Below are positions 52,601-60,913 of a stretch of DNA of 64,000 bases, in pieces. The position numbers and the translations under genes are program-made. Every line of letters starts with the position of its first letter. Position 1 is the stretch's first letter. The stretch is from Paenibacillus dendrobii (GTDB taxonomy: Bacteria; Bacillota; Bacilli; Paenibacillales; Paenibacillaceae), in the NCBI RefSeq assembly GCF_009807035.1, contig NZ_WUBI01000001.1, forward strand, positions 1,984,001 to 2,048,000, read 5' to 3'. The notes under the pieces were generated by a model, which was not told the origin of the DNA, did no database searches, and saw only the letters and a list, made by a program, of their open reading frames with translations.

Positions 52601-54692
52601 AGGCACTTATAATACCGATACAACCAAGAAGTTCACCAGCATGAGCGAAATTGATTTTACCGGCGAGAAGATCGCGGGCCGGGGCGCGCAGTTGCTTGAT
52701 TTGCAGGTGAACGGGACGACCGTAGCTGACTTTGCACCGGATAAGCTTGAATATGCGATAAACGTATCTCACTCTACCACTTCAGTCGATGTCACGTACA
52801 CAGCAGAGAATGCTGATGCGACCGTCAACGTGACCGGCGGAATGGATCTGCAGGTTGGCGATAACCTGGTGTCAGTTGTCGTAACCGCACTGGATGGCAG
52901 CAGCAAAACTTACGTTATCCATGTACAACGGGCAGACGCCCCTCTTCCATCCGATGCGTCACTGCTGCAGCTGAACGTAAATGGAAAAGCGATAGCAGAT
53001 TTTGCGCCGGACAAGCTCGATTATGCGCTAACGGTTCCTTACGAGACATCGGTAACCAAGGTGACGTATGAGGCAGCGGACCCTGCTGCAGCCGTAGAAA
53101 TTCTTGGCGGCGACCCATTAGTCATCGGTGAGAATCCAATCACTGTGACCGTCACAGCGCAAGATGGCATTACAAAACTTGCATATCACATCCTAATCAC
53201 AAGGCTGCCTGAGGCGGTATCGTCAAATGCAAACCTAACGGATCTGCGTATCAACGGGACGACCGTAGCGGACTTTGCACCGGATAAGCTTGAATACACC
53301 CTAAACGTATCCAACGGAGTGTCCGTAGCCCAAGTCACTTACGCGGCAGAGGATCCCGCCGCAACGGTTCGCATTACCGGAGGACCTGAATTGAATGTAG
53401 GGAACAACCGCATCTCCGTCCTTGTCACAGCACACGACCATAGCACAACCAAGGAATATGTAGTGAACGTCGATCGGGATAAAGCATCGACCGAGACGTC
53501 GCCTGGGGAATCGACTGGATCTTCATCCGGAGGCTCATCTGAACTCCCATCTAAACCTCAGGTTAACCCAGAGCTTCCTTCGGATGCCGTCGCCATTCAA
53601 GATAAGGATCTGAACGCCGATAGCCCATCCGTATCCGTTCAACTGACCGAAGGTAAAAACCGCGTCATGATTCCCGTGTCGCAAACGGATAAACTGAATG
53701 GCCGTACCCTAACCGTCCAAGCCGAGAACGTTAAACTGATCGTCCCCGCCGATCTCTTGCAAGCATTAAGACATTTGCTGCCAACGGCTGATGAATCCGC
53801 AATGATTACGGTGAAAATCGAACCGCTTGCAGCAGTATACGCAAATGAGACGCTCCGGAAGGCAAGCCTGGCAGGCAGCGGCAGCTATAAGCTCGGCGGC
53901 AACATGTTCGATCTATCGATCTTCATAACGGATGCATCCAGGAAAACGTACAACCTGAGTGCATTTCCGAAACCTGTAACGGTGTCGTTCCCGATTCCTG
54001 GAGGGATGAATCCTAAGCTCGCCGGTATTTATTGGATTCAGAAGAACGAGAGCCCGCTATACTTGGGAGGAACACTCGTTCAGGGGAACACGGCGATCGA
54101 AATCGAACTTGATCATTTCAGCCCCTACGCGGTATTGTTCTTTGAAAAAACATTTGACGACGTAAATGCCCAGCACTGGGCATACGATGCGATCCGGGAA
54201 CTGACAGCGAAGCATATCGTTACAGGTGTGACGAACTCAAGCTTTGCGCCATCCCAATACGTGACCCGCGCAGAATTCACGGCACTCATTGCCAGAGCGC
54301 TTGGTCTGACTACATCTTCGGCTGCATCTCCATTTAGCGATGTAACCGAAAACGCATGGTATGCAGATGAAGTGAATGCGGCATATGCTGCAAAAATCGT
54401 CACTGGCGCATCAACTCAATCATTCGGGCCGAATCGCAACATCACCCGTGAAGAGATGGCAATAATGCTTGTGCGAGCTTACGAACATCAAACGGAACAA
54501 AATCTCGAGCGCACCCCTGCGAACCTCCTTGACGAAGCCAAAATTAGCCAACAGGCGCTTCCTTACGTCAATGCAGCATTACATGCGAATCTATTGAAGG
54601 GACGTCAAGCAGGACGCTTCGAACCAACCGCTCTTACCTCTCGTGCAGAAGCAACGCAAGCGATCTACAACTTAATTCAATCATTTGAATAA
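49602..54692 (+). CDS. SLH-anchored multidomain metallophosphoesterase
   Basis: This 1696-residue surface protein starts at TTG (GAAGGAGGA nine bases upstream) with a signal peptide (about 1-31). Domains in order: chitobiase C-terminal-like (38-112), calcineurin-type metallophosphoesterase (about 120-330; SDVHVG, GDAINDNG, GNHDD, LHHPV, SGHSHLN), fibronectin III (455-557), LamG-like (570-780), F5/8-type C (870-1025), three cadherin-like beta-sandwich repeats (1029-1292), a Ser-rich linker, a beta-rich domain (1330-1510) and three SLH domains (1516-1696). It should hydrolyse phosphate esters at the cell wall, with lectin-like modules binding glycans. Confidence 0.93.
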   Translation: MKAKKLLSVCMAGMIAFSAMYSTGALHTQAALAAAAVDKPVASKPGGRYEQSVTITLNSATPGATIFYTLDGTLPDDTSLKYDGTPIVLTDSTNVSVRALKDGVWSTAGTYGYIIKTTEKPLLEFVAMSDVHVGSSSGDPQGNSEEALAKVRARYTSNFDVISSIFNKPDAIVIAGDAINDNGDGLGANHAIVRDIFQEQLARTNMTNTRVQFSMGNHDDKVATATNNYPTEWFTTQPNGYYEQTIGGYSFFFLNGNNYNSDTAQRNWLKSRLSEITSDPANMNKPIFITLHHPVTGTVMDGQQTSNPNLYTDLKDYPEAIVLSGHSHLNINDDRAIHQKDFTSINLGSMSYIEVDHGYSAVTDEGLADGRFEFPVNQAQFIEVYADRIEIERVEFNGDPGSIYKDGKWQGPSNAPFNSAGALAGKKWVVKLQGNTKEEIKSNFTYTSNSRNQIAPQFPSNPELQITTGADDTPVLSFRQAKDDQSMHHYEIKILNKRTGAISKSYNVLSDYYFSPIPNKMNIPMTGLDAATSYSITVTAVDAYGNKSAPLQTSFTTGGTPPELTPIDPATMWKQLVSDMKFDDDLSDDAAGVTGLATKAGSVSFVEGKSGKAISIPAGNGNYVDLGDRADLKFGSGSYTVSFWHMGNLAGDQTVLSNKDWNSGGNAGWYIGPATTNNMTLNMASGGKRIDSSANGVGTEWHHITISVDRENNTATSYVDGIAKATKDISALGTESMDTPYNIILGADGKKANGGANVTLDDLRIWKRALSATEAKALSDSYMTQTKYSFEQLKAKIAETEKFITYVSATPGVSLPAQAKEALIRQLTAAKSLSAGDDAVTIDQSYIDLMWELQTAKEVVVYNFLPKSDFTIDSFSSYADNEDAFAANILDGDQTTIWHSKWQDPVADFPHWVIIDMEDSYRLSGIQRTSRPNQSAMEFPKEFELYASDKLTDLSDPGFLSDAANKVSGEFGKTWTGSVYKDFVALDRNVQGRYVKFLVTGTYNTDTTKKFTSMSEIDFTGEKIAGRGAQLLDLQVNGTTVADFAPDKLEYAINVSHSTTSVDVTYTAENADATVNVTGGMDLQVGDNLVSVVVTALDGSSKTYVIHVQRADAPLPSDASLLQLNVNGKAIADFAPDKLDYALTVPYETSVTKVTYEAADPAAAVEILGGDPLVIGENPITVTVTAQDGITKLAYHILITRLPEAVSSNANLTDLRINGTTVADFAPDKLEYTLNVSNGVSVAQVTYAAEDPAATVRITGGPELNVGNNRISVLVTAHDHSTTKEYVVNVDRDKASTETSPGESTGSSSGGSSELPSKPQVNPELPSDAVAIQDKDLNADSPSVSVQLTEGKNRVMIPVSQTDKLNGRTLTVQAENVKLIVPADLLQALRHLLPTADESAMITVKIEPLAAVYANETLRKASLAGSGSYKLGGNMFDLSIFITDASRKTYNLSAFPKPVTVSFPIPGGMNPKLAGIYWIQKNESPLYLGGTLVQGNTAIEIELDHFSPYAVLFFEKTFDDVNAQHWAYDAIRELTAKHIVTGVTNSSFAPSQYVTRAEFTALIARALGLTTSSAASPFSDVTENAWYADEVNAAYAAKIVTGASTQSFGPNRNITREEMAIMLVRAYEHQTEQNLERTPANLLDEAKISQQALPYVNAALHANLLKGRQAGRFEPTALTSRAEATQAIYNLIQSFE

Positions 54693-54730
54693 GGTAGATT
54701 AAACCGGCGACGGGAAATGCTATGCAACGC

Positions 54731-54773
54731 AAAAAGCCCCGCCTCCGCTGAATAAGCGAGGGTGGGGCTTTTT
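54731..54773 (+). terminator. Bidirectional terminator between SLH protein and DeoR genes
   Basis: AAAAAGCCCC and GGGGCTTTTT pair with an inner GC-rich stem. It serves both converging genes. Confidence 0.85.
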
Positions 54774-54795
54774 AGCTATTTTCAAATCGATATCA

Positions 54796-55581
54796 TTATT
54801 CCGCCTTGATCCAGGTGACGTCGTTGTCGTTCAGCGTGCTTTCCCATCCCTTGGGCAGAGCCGCATTACTAATGACGACGTCGATGTCCCGCCAGTCCGC
54901 CATCCGATACAGCTGCGTCAAGCCGATCTTGGTGTCATCGGTCATGATAATCGTCTGCTTCGAATTCTCGATGACCCGGTTCGCCAATTGCCCCCGATCG
55001 GGATCGAAGGCCGTTACTCCCTTGTTCAAGGTGATGCCGTCGATGGAAATGAAGGCTTTGTTCGGATTAAACAACGATACCATCTTCTCCGCGATCGAGC
55101 CGGTCACCCGGGAATGCGTCGCGTTCACCTTGCCCCCGATCAAGTAGATCTCGCCGGAGAACAGCTCCTTGTTCTTGTACTCGATGAGCAAGTGAAGAGC
55201 GGGCATGGACATGGTGAGGACGGTCAGATTGGAGCGGTTCATGAGAAAATGAATCATCTGCAGAGGGGTGGTGCCATCGTCGATGAAAATCACGTCGTTA
55301 TCTTCAACCAGTGAAACGGCTGCCTTGCCGATAAGCTTCTTCACCTCCGCATTGAGCACCTCGCGCTTCAGATAGGAAGGCTCTCCCCCGTTCAGATTGA
55401 TCTTGACGGCTCCCCCGTAAACACGCTTCAGACGATTTTCGTTCTCCAGTTCTTCGAGATATCGCCTGATCGTTTCGGAGGAAACGTCCAGTCGATGGAC
55501 TAGATCGAAGGTCTTGACCTGACCCTCCAGGTTCAGTAGATCCATTATGAAGGTCTTGCGTTCCTCACCTACTAGCGACAA
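54796..55581 (-). CDS. DeoR/GlpR-family regulator
   Basis: This roughly 261-residue regulator has the DeoR helix-turn-helix (VKTFDLVHRLDVSSETIRRYLEE, then LKRVYGGAV) and a sugar-phosphate-sensing domain (IDDGTTPLQMIHFLMNR, ISIDGITLNKGVTAFD, MTDDTKIGLTQLY). I chose TTG at 55581 (SLVGEERKTFI), as GGGGGA lies 9 bases upstream; an in-frame ATG at 55638 has no clear site. No metabolic genes adjoin it, so the target is unknown. The AT-rich repeats before the convergent SLH protein gene are one possibility. Confidence 0.88.
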   Translation of the reverse strand: MSLVGEERKTFIMDLLNLEGQVKTFDLVHRLDVSSETIRRYLEELENENRLKRVYGGAVKINLNGGEPSYLKREVLNAEVKKLIGKAAVSLVEDNDVIFIDDGTTPLQMIHFLMNRSNLTVLTMSMPALHLLIEYKNKELFSGEIYLIGGKVNATHSRVTGSIAEKMVSLFNPNKAFISIDGITLNKGVTAFDPDRGQLANRVIENSKQTIIMTDDTKIGLTQLYRMADWRDIDVVISNAALPKGWESTLNDNDVTWIKAE

Positions 55582-55728
55582 AGCCTGAATTCCCCCTTTC
55601 GTGCCCGGTCCTAGCTGCCGGGCGGCTATAGAATTCATTATAAATGTCGAGGAATGGATATGCCATGCTATTATTGCCCCGAATATCTTATGATTACGCG
55701 ATTAGACATGCGTAGAGAAACATGCATG

Positions 55729-55771
55729 AAAAAGAAACGGCTGCCGGTTAAAGGCCACCGTTTCTTTTTTT
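55729..55771 (-). terminator. Terminator of the 46-residue protein gene
   Basis: AAGAAACGG and CCGTTTCTT pair around an inner TGCC/GGCC stem, with T runs on both strands. It lies 36 bp beyond the small gene. Confidence 0.7.
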
Positions 55772-55806
55772 GGAAATCTCTCCGAAAAAAAGGCGAAGGT
55801 CTCTAC

Positions 55807-55947
55807 TCACCCGTTCTTTCGGTTGTTTTTACCCCGGTTCGTCGATTTGTTGCCTTGATCTTCTGTCAGCTTCTCGCCGAATTGATCGAGCCGTCCAGGA
55901 GAAGAGGCAGGTCCGTCGTTCTTCGGCTTGTTGTTTCTTCCAGACAT
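55807..55947 (-). CDS. Small basic Asn/Gly/Lys-rich protein, 46 residues
   Basis: The gene has an excellent ribosome site (GGAGGTGAACGTC before ATG) and its own terminator, so expression is likely. The protein begins MSGRNNKPKNDGPASSPG, contains LDQFGEKLTEDQGN and ends RGKNNRKNG. It is hydrophilic, without a membrane segment. Size and composition resemble minor small acid-soluble spore proteins (SspN, SspP type), but I cannot assign it to a family. It is a single gene between the DeoR and TetR genes; a sigma-G promoter was not identified. Confidence 0.65.
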   Translation of the reverse strand: MSGRNNKPKNDGPASSPGRLDQFGEKLTEDQGNKSTNRGKNNRKNG

Positions 55948-56106
55948 GACGTTCACCTCCACTCATAAGATGAGCGCTTGACCTCAATTTCATACGCCGA
56001 TGCTTACTCCAGAAAGAGGATAGAACCCTGAATTCATAGGTGGTTTGTCCAGTTAACAATATGGATGAATCCCTGATTATTACAAGCGCAACATAATGAC
56101 TTCAAT

Positions 56107-56694
56107 TTAATATAGTCCCTTATTATTGATCATAAAAAATTGTTTTGCCAGAAAAGTCGGCGTGTATGGCATATCGTTCCGCAGCCAGGACACGATGGTA
56201 CCGATTAGAGCCGAGGAACCGTGCCAAATGGCAATGTCTTTTTGAATGCCCAATTTATAAACCAATGATTCGGGTCCCCTCATTTCGATTCTTGATGTAA
56301 TTACCCCGGTTAGCATGTTTAACAACCGTTCGGTAAAGACGGAGGCTCGTTTCGTACCCAAGACCACCTTATAGAATTTCGCATGTTCGGCGATATATTC
56401 AAGAAGCCTTACCAGCATCAACCAATCCTCTTCATCGGCGACATCTTGGTTTAATACCAGCTGAAGATCTTCAATCATCTCATCCGCCATCTTTTCCAAC
56501 ATATCCGGAATATCGCGATAATGAAGATAAAACGTAACCCGATTAATCGTTGCGCGGTCGGCGATTCGGCTGATCGTCATTTTTTCGATGTCCATTTCTT
56601 GGACCAAATCGATAAAAGCTTCCTTGATTAACTGCCTTGTACGGATAATTCGAGGGTCTATGGGATGCTTAGAATGGCCCGGCATCATTTTCAT
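56107..56694 (-). CDS. TetR-family repressor, divergent from DHA2 exporter
   Basis: This 195-residue protein has a TetR helix-turn-helix (residues 15-62: TRQLIKEAFIDLVQEMDIEKM, ISRIADRATINRVTFYLHY) and a C-terminal ligand domain of the TetR_C_7/DhaS-like type (YKVVLGTKRASVFTERLLNML). It is divergent from the exporter at 56908 with 213 bp between them and a palindrome at 56848-56875. It should repress the exporter until a drug binds. Confidence 0.9.
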   Translation of the reverse strand: MKMMPGHSKHPIDPRIIRTRQLIKEAFIDLVQEMDIEKMTISRIADRATINRVTFYLHYRDIPDMLEKMADEMIEDLQLVLNQDVADEEDWLMLVRLLEYIAEHAKFYKVVLGTKRASVFTERLLNMLTGVITSRIEMRGPESLVYKLGIQKDIAIWHGSSALIGTIVSWLRNDMPYTPTFLAKQFFMINNKGLY

Positions 56695-56809
56695 TCCTTT
56701 CTTTTCATATTTAAATATACAATTTTTAAAATAATGCAGTAGATCTCCAATTTAATGAACACTTTGAGGTGATGCGTAAATTACTTTACATTTCAACAAA
56801 AATCGTAGT

Positions 56810-56839
56810 TTGTATTCGTTAAATCATTCTGACTATAAT
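56810..56839 (+). promoter_or_regulatory. Promoter of the DHA2 exporter gene
   Basis: TTGTAT (56810-56815) and TATAAT (56834-56839) are 18 bp apart; the start codon lies about 70 bp downstream. Confidence 0.55.
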
Positions 56840-56847
56840 CTAATTTA

Positions 56848-56875
56848 TACAATGTTGATTATCCTACACATTGTA
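56848..56875. promoter_or_regulatory. Palindromic operator candidate for the TetR repressor
   Basis: TACAATGT and ACATTGTA, exact reverse complements, flank 12 bases. It begins at the predicted transcription start of the exporter gene, so a bound repressor would block initiation. Confidence 0.55.
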
Positions 56876-56907
56876 AATTATATCTAGAGAGAAAAGAAAG
56901 GAGTAAG

Positions 56908-58401
56908 TTGAGTAACCGTATGGAAACAACCTTCAGTTCCGTAAAGAAAGGCCCCATTTTAATCATCATGATATTGGGGGCTTTTCTGGCAACACTGAAT
57001 CAGACCGTCATGAGCGTGGCGACGCCAAAATTGATGGTTGACTTTAATATTTCGGCTACCACAGCTCAATGGCTGACTACCGGTTATATGCTGGTCAACG
57101 GAATTCTGATTCCTATTACTGCTTATCTAATGCAGAGATTTACCACTCGCCAGCTTTTTCAGGCATCGATGCTGATCTTTCTCGCGGGTTCGATCGTGTC
57201 CGCCATTGCGACCAATTTCCCCGTTCTCCTTACAGGACGGATGATCCAGGCTGCAGGTGCCGGCATTATTATGCCGCTTCTAACCAATGTGATCTTGGTG
57301 TTGTTCCCTCCGGAAAAAAGGGGCGCCGCCATGGGGATGATGGGACTTGCCATCATTTTCGCCCCGGCGATCGGACCTACGCTAGCAGGATATATTTTGG
57401 AAAACTACAAATGGCAAACGATGTTCTATGGAATGATTCCGCTCGCCGTCCTGGTCATCGTCTGCGGTTTTGTTTATCTGAAAAATGTTTCGGAGCCTGT
57501 TCGCTCCAAAATGGATATTCTCAGTGTCCTCCTGTCAACCATTGCTTTCGGCACGCTGCTCTACGGATTCAGCCTAGCAGGTAGCCAAGGATGGTCCAGC
57601 AGCGAAGTTCTTCTGTCCATTGCCGTCGGCATCGTAGCTCTCGGGCTTTTTGTTTGGAAACAGCTGACTTCCAAGAAACCCCTGCTGGATCTCCGGGCAT
57701 TCAAGTATAATATGTTCTCACTCACCACGGTCATTAACATCATGGTAACGATGGTGATGTATGCGGACATGATGCTGCTTCCGCTCTACCTCCAGAATGC
57801 GCGAGGCTATTCCGCACTGGAATCCGGTCTGCTGATGCTTCCCGGCGCGCTCGTGATGGGTTTACTCATGCCCGTCACTGGTCGGCTGTTCGATCGGTTC
57901 GGCGCCAAATGGCTCGCCATCGCCGGTTTGATCATCACGATCGCAACCACGGCCGGCTTCATCCATTTGACAGACTCGACCAGCTATGTCTATCTGCTGC
58001 TCATGTCGACCGGTCGCCGAATCGGCATGGCCCTGCTGATGATGCCTATCCAGACCGCCGGTCTGAACCAGTTGCCTTCACGATTGAATGCGCACGGCAC
58101 GGCGATTTCCAATACCGTAAGACAGGTGGCAGGTGCGGTAGGAACCTCTCTGCTGGTCACGGTCATGACGGACCGGACGAAGACGCATCTGACCGATATG
58201 ATGGCCGCAGGCACAACAGGCGGTACCCAGGAACATATGATTCTAGAAGCCACCATCCAAGGAATTAACGATGCTTACGTTGTCATTATTGGAATTGGGG
58301 TCGTCGGCCTGCTGCTGTCGTTTTTTATCAAGCGTACATCACGAACCACTGAGGATTCTTCCGAAGTCCCGCTAAAAAAAGCAGTGATCAAAGAAGCTTA
58401 A
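56908..58401 (+). CDS. DHA2-family (EmrB/QacA) 14-segment MFS exporter
   Basis: This 497-residue exporter has fourteen predicted membrane segments and the DHA2 motifs LNQTVMSVATPKLMVDF (segment 1) and WLTTGYMLVNGILIP (segment 2), plus GPTLAGYI near 155. It should export lipophilic drugs by proton antiport. The TTG start follows GAAAGGAG. A divergent TetR gene and a palindrome at its promoter indicate ligand-controlled expression. Confidence 0.93.
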   Translation: MSNRMETTFSSVKKGPILIIMILGAFLATLNQTVMSVATPKLMVDFNISATTAQWLTTGYMLVNGILIPITAYLMQRFTTRQLFQASMLIFLAGSIVSAIATNFPVLLTGRMIQAAGAGIIMPLLTNVILVLFPPEKRGAAMGMMGLAIIFAPAIGPTLAGYILENYKWQTMFYGMIPLAVLVIVCGFVYLKNVSEPVRSKMDILSVLLSTIAFGTLLYGFSLAGSQGWSSSEVLLSIAVGIVALGLFVWKQLTSKKPLLDLRAFKYNMFSLTTVINIMVTMVMYADMMLLPLYLQNARGYSALESGLLMLPGALVMGLLMPVTGRLFDRFGAKWLAIAGLIITIATTAGFIHLTDSTSYVYLLLMSTGRRIGMALLMMPIQTAGLNQLPSRLNAHGTAISNTVRQVAGAVGTSLLVTVMTDRTKTHLTDMMAAGTTGGTQEHMILEATIQGINDAYVVIIGIGVVGLLLSFFIKRTSRTTEDSSEVPLKKAVIKEA

Positions 58402-58481
58402 AGCAAACCCAAGTCTGGCGTCTTAAGCCGCCGAAGAAATACTAAGGTTCAATGGAACGGCAACCATCGATCCTTGAATTT

Positions 58482-58510
58482 GAAGAGGCTCCCCTTAGGG
58501 GAGCCTCTTC
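58482..58510. terminator. Perfect 13-bp hairpin between converging genes
   Basis: GAAGAGGCTCCCC and its complement flank TTA. It abuts the stop codon of the CPBP gene. T tracts are short on both strands. Confidence 0.6.
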
Positions 58511-59323
58511 TTATAACCGCCTCACGCTCATCGGCCTCCTCGAAATGATCCATGCCGAGGCCAGTAAGGCAAGAGCCACTAAAATCCCTGACTCCCCCGT
58601 CCATAGCAGCACATTCTCACCTTTGGAAAAGGAATCGAAGACGTCTTGGATCACGGCATTCCAGGATGCATGCAGAAGGAACGCGGGCCATATGCTGCCG
58701 GTTGTTAGCCGCAGACGTCCAATAATGTAGCCGAAGGAAGTCACCGAAACCATAAACAAAATAACGGAGAGGACTGGATAGGGACCGGAATAATAAAGAC
58801 CGGCAATCATCACAGGAAGATGCCATAATCCCCAGATCATCCCGCTGGTCAGCATCGGGTAAGGAACGCGGGCGTCGATCAATCGAGTGAGCATGTAACC
58901 GCGCCAGCCAAGTTCCTCTCCGACACTCCCGATTAGGCCCACTGCTGTGCCGCCGACCATTTGCATGAGCAAAAGTCCTAAGAAGATAATCGCGGGCGGA
59001 GCTTTAATGAACGTGTCCGGCGTGACGAATTGTACCAGCCCCGTCGTCCAGGCCATTCCGTAAGCAATCAGGCCAATGAACGCAGGAAACAGCAGTATAA
59101 AAGGTAACGTCTTCAGCGTTCGCCGTCCCCCGACACGAAGGGAGATATCCGCGATGCCTTCACGCAGCAGCCAACGGGCGAAGATGGAGGACAGGCCCGG
59201 TGCCTGGCTAAATGCCATAAAAAAAGACCAGCTCAGTGGCTGGTCTTTATGAAGACTGTGTGTTGTCAAAATTGATGAGAAAATCCGACGGAAAAGTGTT
59301 GTTTCATCAAGGCGTGTTTTCAT
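58511..59323 (-). CDS. CPBP-family intramembrane metalloprotease (Abi/Rce1-like)
   Basis: This 270-residue membrane protein has seven or eight membrane segments and the CPBP motifs: EELGWRG (about 137-143, EExxxR glutamates and arginine) and WGLWHLPV (about 163, catalytic His). Family members cleave membrane substrates; some act in bacteriocin immunity or maturation. No bacteriocin genes are visible nearby. The ribosome site before the ATG is weak, so the true start may be slightly downstream. Confidence 0.85.
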   Translation of the reverse strand: MKTRLDETTLFRRIFSSILTTHSLHKDQPLSWSFFMAFSQAPGLSSIFARWLLREGIADISLRVGGRRTLKTLPFILLFPAFIGLIAYGMAWTTGLVQFVTPDTFIKAPPAIIFLGLLLMQMVGGTAVGLIGSVGEELGWRGYMLTRLIDARVPYPMLTSGMIWGLWHLPVMIAGLYYSGPYPVLSVILFMVSVTSFGYIIGRLRLTTGSIWPAFLLHASWNAVIQDVFDSFSKGENVLLWTGESGILVALALLASAWIISRRPMSVRRL

Positions 59324-59501
59324 ATTTAATGAGAGGAGTTCCTTTAGTAAACGCCGGATATCATGCTTATTTTCAGTATTAGTGAGAATTCCCGCAAAAC
59401 TGGTTTTGCATATTTATTCACCTATATACATCGATTATGGAATCAAGTCTCGACTCGCCTAAAGCGATCTTCCCCTTCCTTAAAACGCTCCGTATCCAGA
59501 T

Positions 59502-59690
59502 CTAGATAAGGTCATCGCAGTACCAATTTTCTTGAATACGAAGGAGTTCATCCGTGTCGGACTTCGTAGATAAAGTATACCGGATATCCCCTGGGGTTTC
59601 GCATGCTTCTGCCCCATCATTTTCGATTTCGATCCTCGCTACTTCCGTAAAAGGCATATACCAATAAGTATACATTTCATGTTTATTCAT
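59502..59690 (-). CDS. Hypothetical small acidic protein, about 62 residues
   Basis: The frame reads MNKHEMYTYWYMPFTEVARI at the start and has mixed, protein-like composition with acidic and aromatic residues (YCDDLI end). No family is recognised. GGAG abuts the chosen ATG, so the true start could be ATG at 59675 or TTG at 59696. It is flanked by gaps and has no evident partner. Confidence 0.5.
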   Translation of the reverse strand: MNKHEMYTYWYMPFTEVARIEIENDGAEACETPGDIRYTLSTKSDTDELLRIQENWYCDDLI

Positions 59691-59696
59691 CTCCAA

Positions 59697-60107
59697 ATCT
59701 CGTCATCTTCTGTATAGATAAGACGACGAATGGTTATTCAAAAATTCCTGAAGAATAATTTCGACAGATAAAAAGCTCCGGCAAACCAAACTTTGTTTCA
59801 TGTCTAAGTTTGGACATTATTACGAAGAACCTAACTAATAATACATTTCAATTACAGTTAACGATGGTAAAACAAAAAGCCGCCCAATAGGACGGCCGGG
59901 AAGAGGAGAAAGCAGAGCAGCTTATCTGAGTTTACCCTTTATACTTTGGGTAATCCTGGTTCATTCTATACCTCAAATTAGGGGAATCATCACGTCCAGA
60001 AATCAAGTTTTGACACGTTTTTACCAGTCAATACCCTTACATCCATGAGTAGCAGTGTTACAATGCTCTTACGATGCTTAATGTAACTTCCCAACTTTAT
60101 TAACCAT
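59697..60107. other. Region between the hypothetical gene and the nitroreductase gene
   Basis: Beyond the terminator at 59874-59896 I see only a 10-codon frame on minus (59932-59964, MNQDYPKYKG) with GAGG before its ATG. It is open upstream for about 20 more codons (KTCQNLISGRDDSPNLRYR). It may be a small peptide gene or the tail of a decayed gene. Confidence 0.3.
59874..59896 (-). terminator. Terminator downstream of the nitroreductase gene
   Basis: On minus GCCGTCC pairs with GGGCGGC around TATT, followed by TTTTTGTTTT. Confidence 0.75.
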
Positions 60108-60773
60108 TTATCGCCACACAACAATCTCATCGAGATTTTGTCTTGCTTTTGGATGCTTGGGATCCTCTTGCCGATACCCGAAAGCGACCATACAGTTTAC
60201 ACCGAAATCGTTAGTGTTTATGATACCCTCATTTTGTAAAATAGAGGTCACCTGCTTATTATCGAAACCTTCGATCGGGCAGGAATCAATGCCTATTAGT
60301 GCTGCGGTTGTCATCATGTTGCCCATTGCTATATATGTTTGTTTGCTTGCCCATTCAAACAGGAGACGATCATTATTTTCGAGTTCGGTTTCAACGAATA
60401 ATTTATAGAAACCGCAAACACGCTGTACAACTTCTTCAGGCAAATGATGAATGTCTTTGAACATCTTGATTACGTGAGCCGAATCATGCCTTAAGCCTTG
60501 TCTCGCCAATATAACCACAAAATGGCTTGCAGTAGGCAGTTGTCCCTGGGCACCACCAGTTACAGGTTTTAATTTTTCACGAAGCGCTGCATCCTGGATC
60601 ACGACAAACTTCCAAGGCTCGAGTCCATATGAGCTTGGAGACAATCTTCCCGTCTCCAAAATAAAGTCGAAATCTTCATCCGATATCTTTTTGTTGGGGT
60701 CAAAAACCTTGCAAGCATGTCTGAACAGGTAAGCTTTTAAAATTTCTTGTTTCTTACTTTCCGTTCCAATCAT
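60108..60773 (-). CDS. Nitroreductase-family NAD(P)H-dependent oxidoreductase
   Basis: This 221-residue flavoenzyme has family signatures: FRHACKVFDPNKKISDEDFD (N-terminal FMN-binding region), LSPSSYGLEPWKFVVIQD (about 45-62) and ALIGIDSCPIEGFD (about 155-170). It should bind FMN and reduce nitro compounds or quinones. It follows the SRPBCC gene, with a possible decayed frame between them, and may belong to the sigma factor regulon. Confidence 0.92.
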   Translation of the reverse strand: MIGTESKKQEILKAYLFRHACKVFDPNKKISDEDFDFILETGRLSPSSYGLEPWKFVVIQDAALREKLKPVTGGAQGQLPTASHFVVILARQGLRHDSAHVIKMFKDIHHLPEEVVQRVCGFYKLFVETELENNDRLLFEWASKQTYIAMGNMMTTAALIGIDSCPIEGFDNKQVTSILQNEGIINTNDFGVNCMVAFGYRQEDPKHPKARQNLDEIVVWR

Positions 60774-60779
60774 GTGGAA

Positions 60780-60857
60780 TCAACCTTCCAATGCTGTTTT
60801 TTTAAGGGTGGCCAACTGCCGCTTGTCGAACAGGAACAAACCGAATTCGCCGTCCAT
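60780..60857 (-). other. Short coding-like frame between SRPBCC and nitroreductase genes
   Basis: The frame encodes MDGEFGLFLFDKRQLATLKK plus five residues and is open upstream to within the SRPBCC gene. Composition resembles a protein C terminus. It may be a gene remnant; no ribosome site supports it. Confidence 0.2.
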
Positions 60858-60913
60858 TCGCCATGTCAAGCGATCATCACCAACTGTTTTGTATGGGTGT
60901 TGATTTGTTTGAT

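Noticed and set aside
55829..56059. Minus-strand frame of 76 codons overlapping the small basic protein gene
   Set aside because: The 46-codon frame in another phase has a far better ribosome site and ends before a terminator; the longer frame has no start signals.
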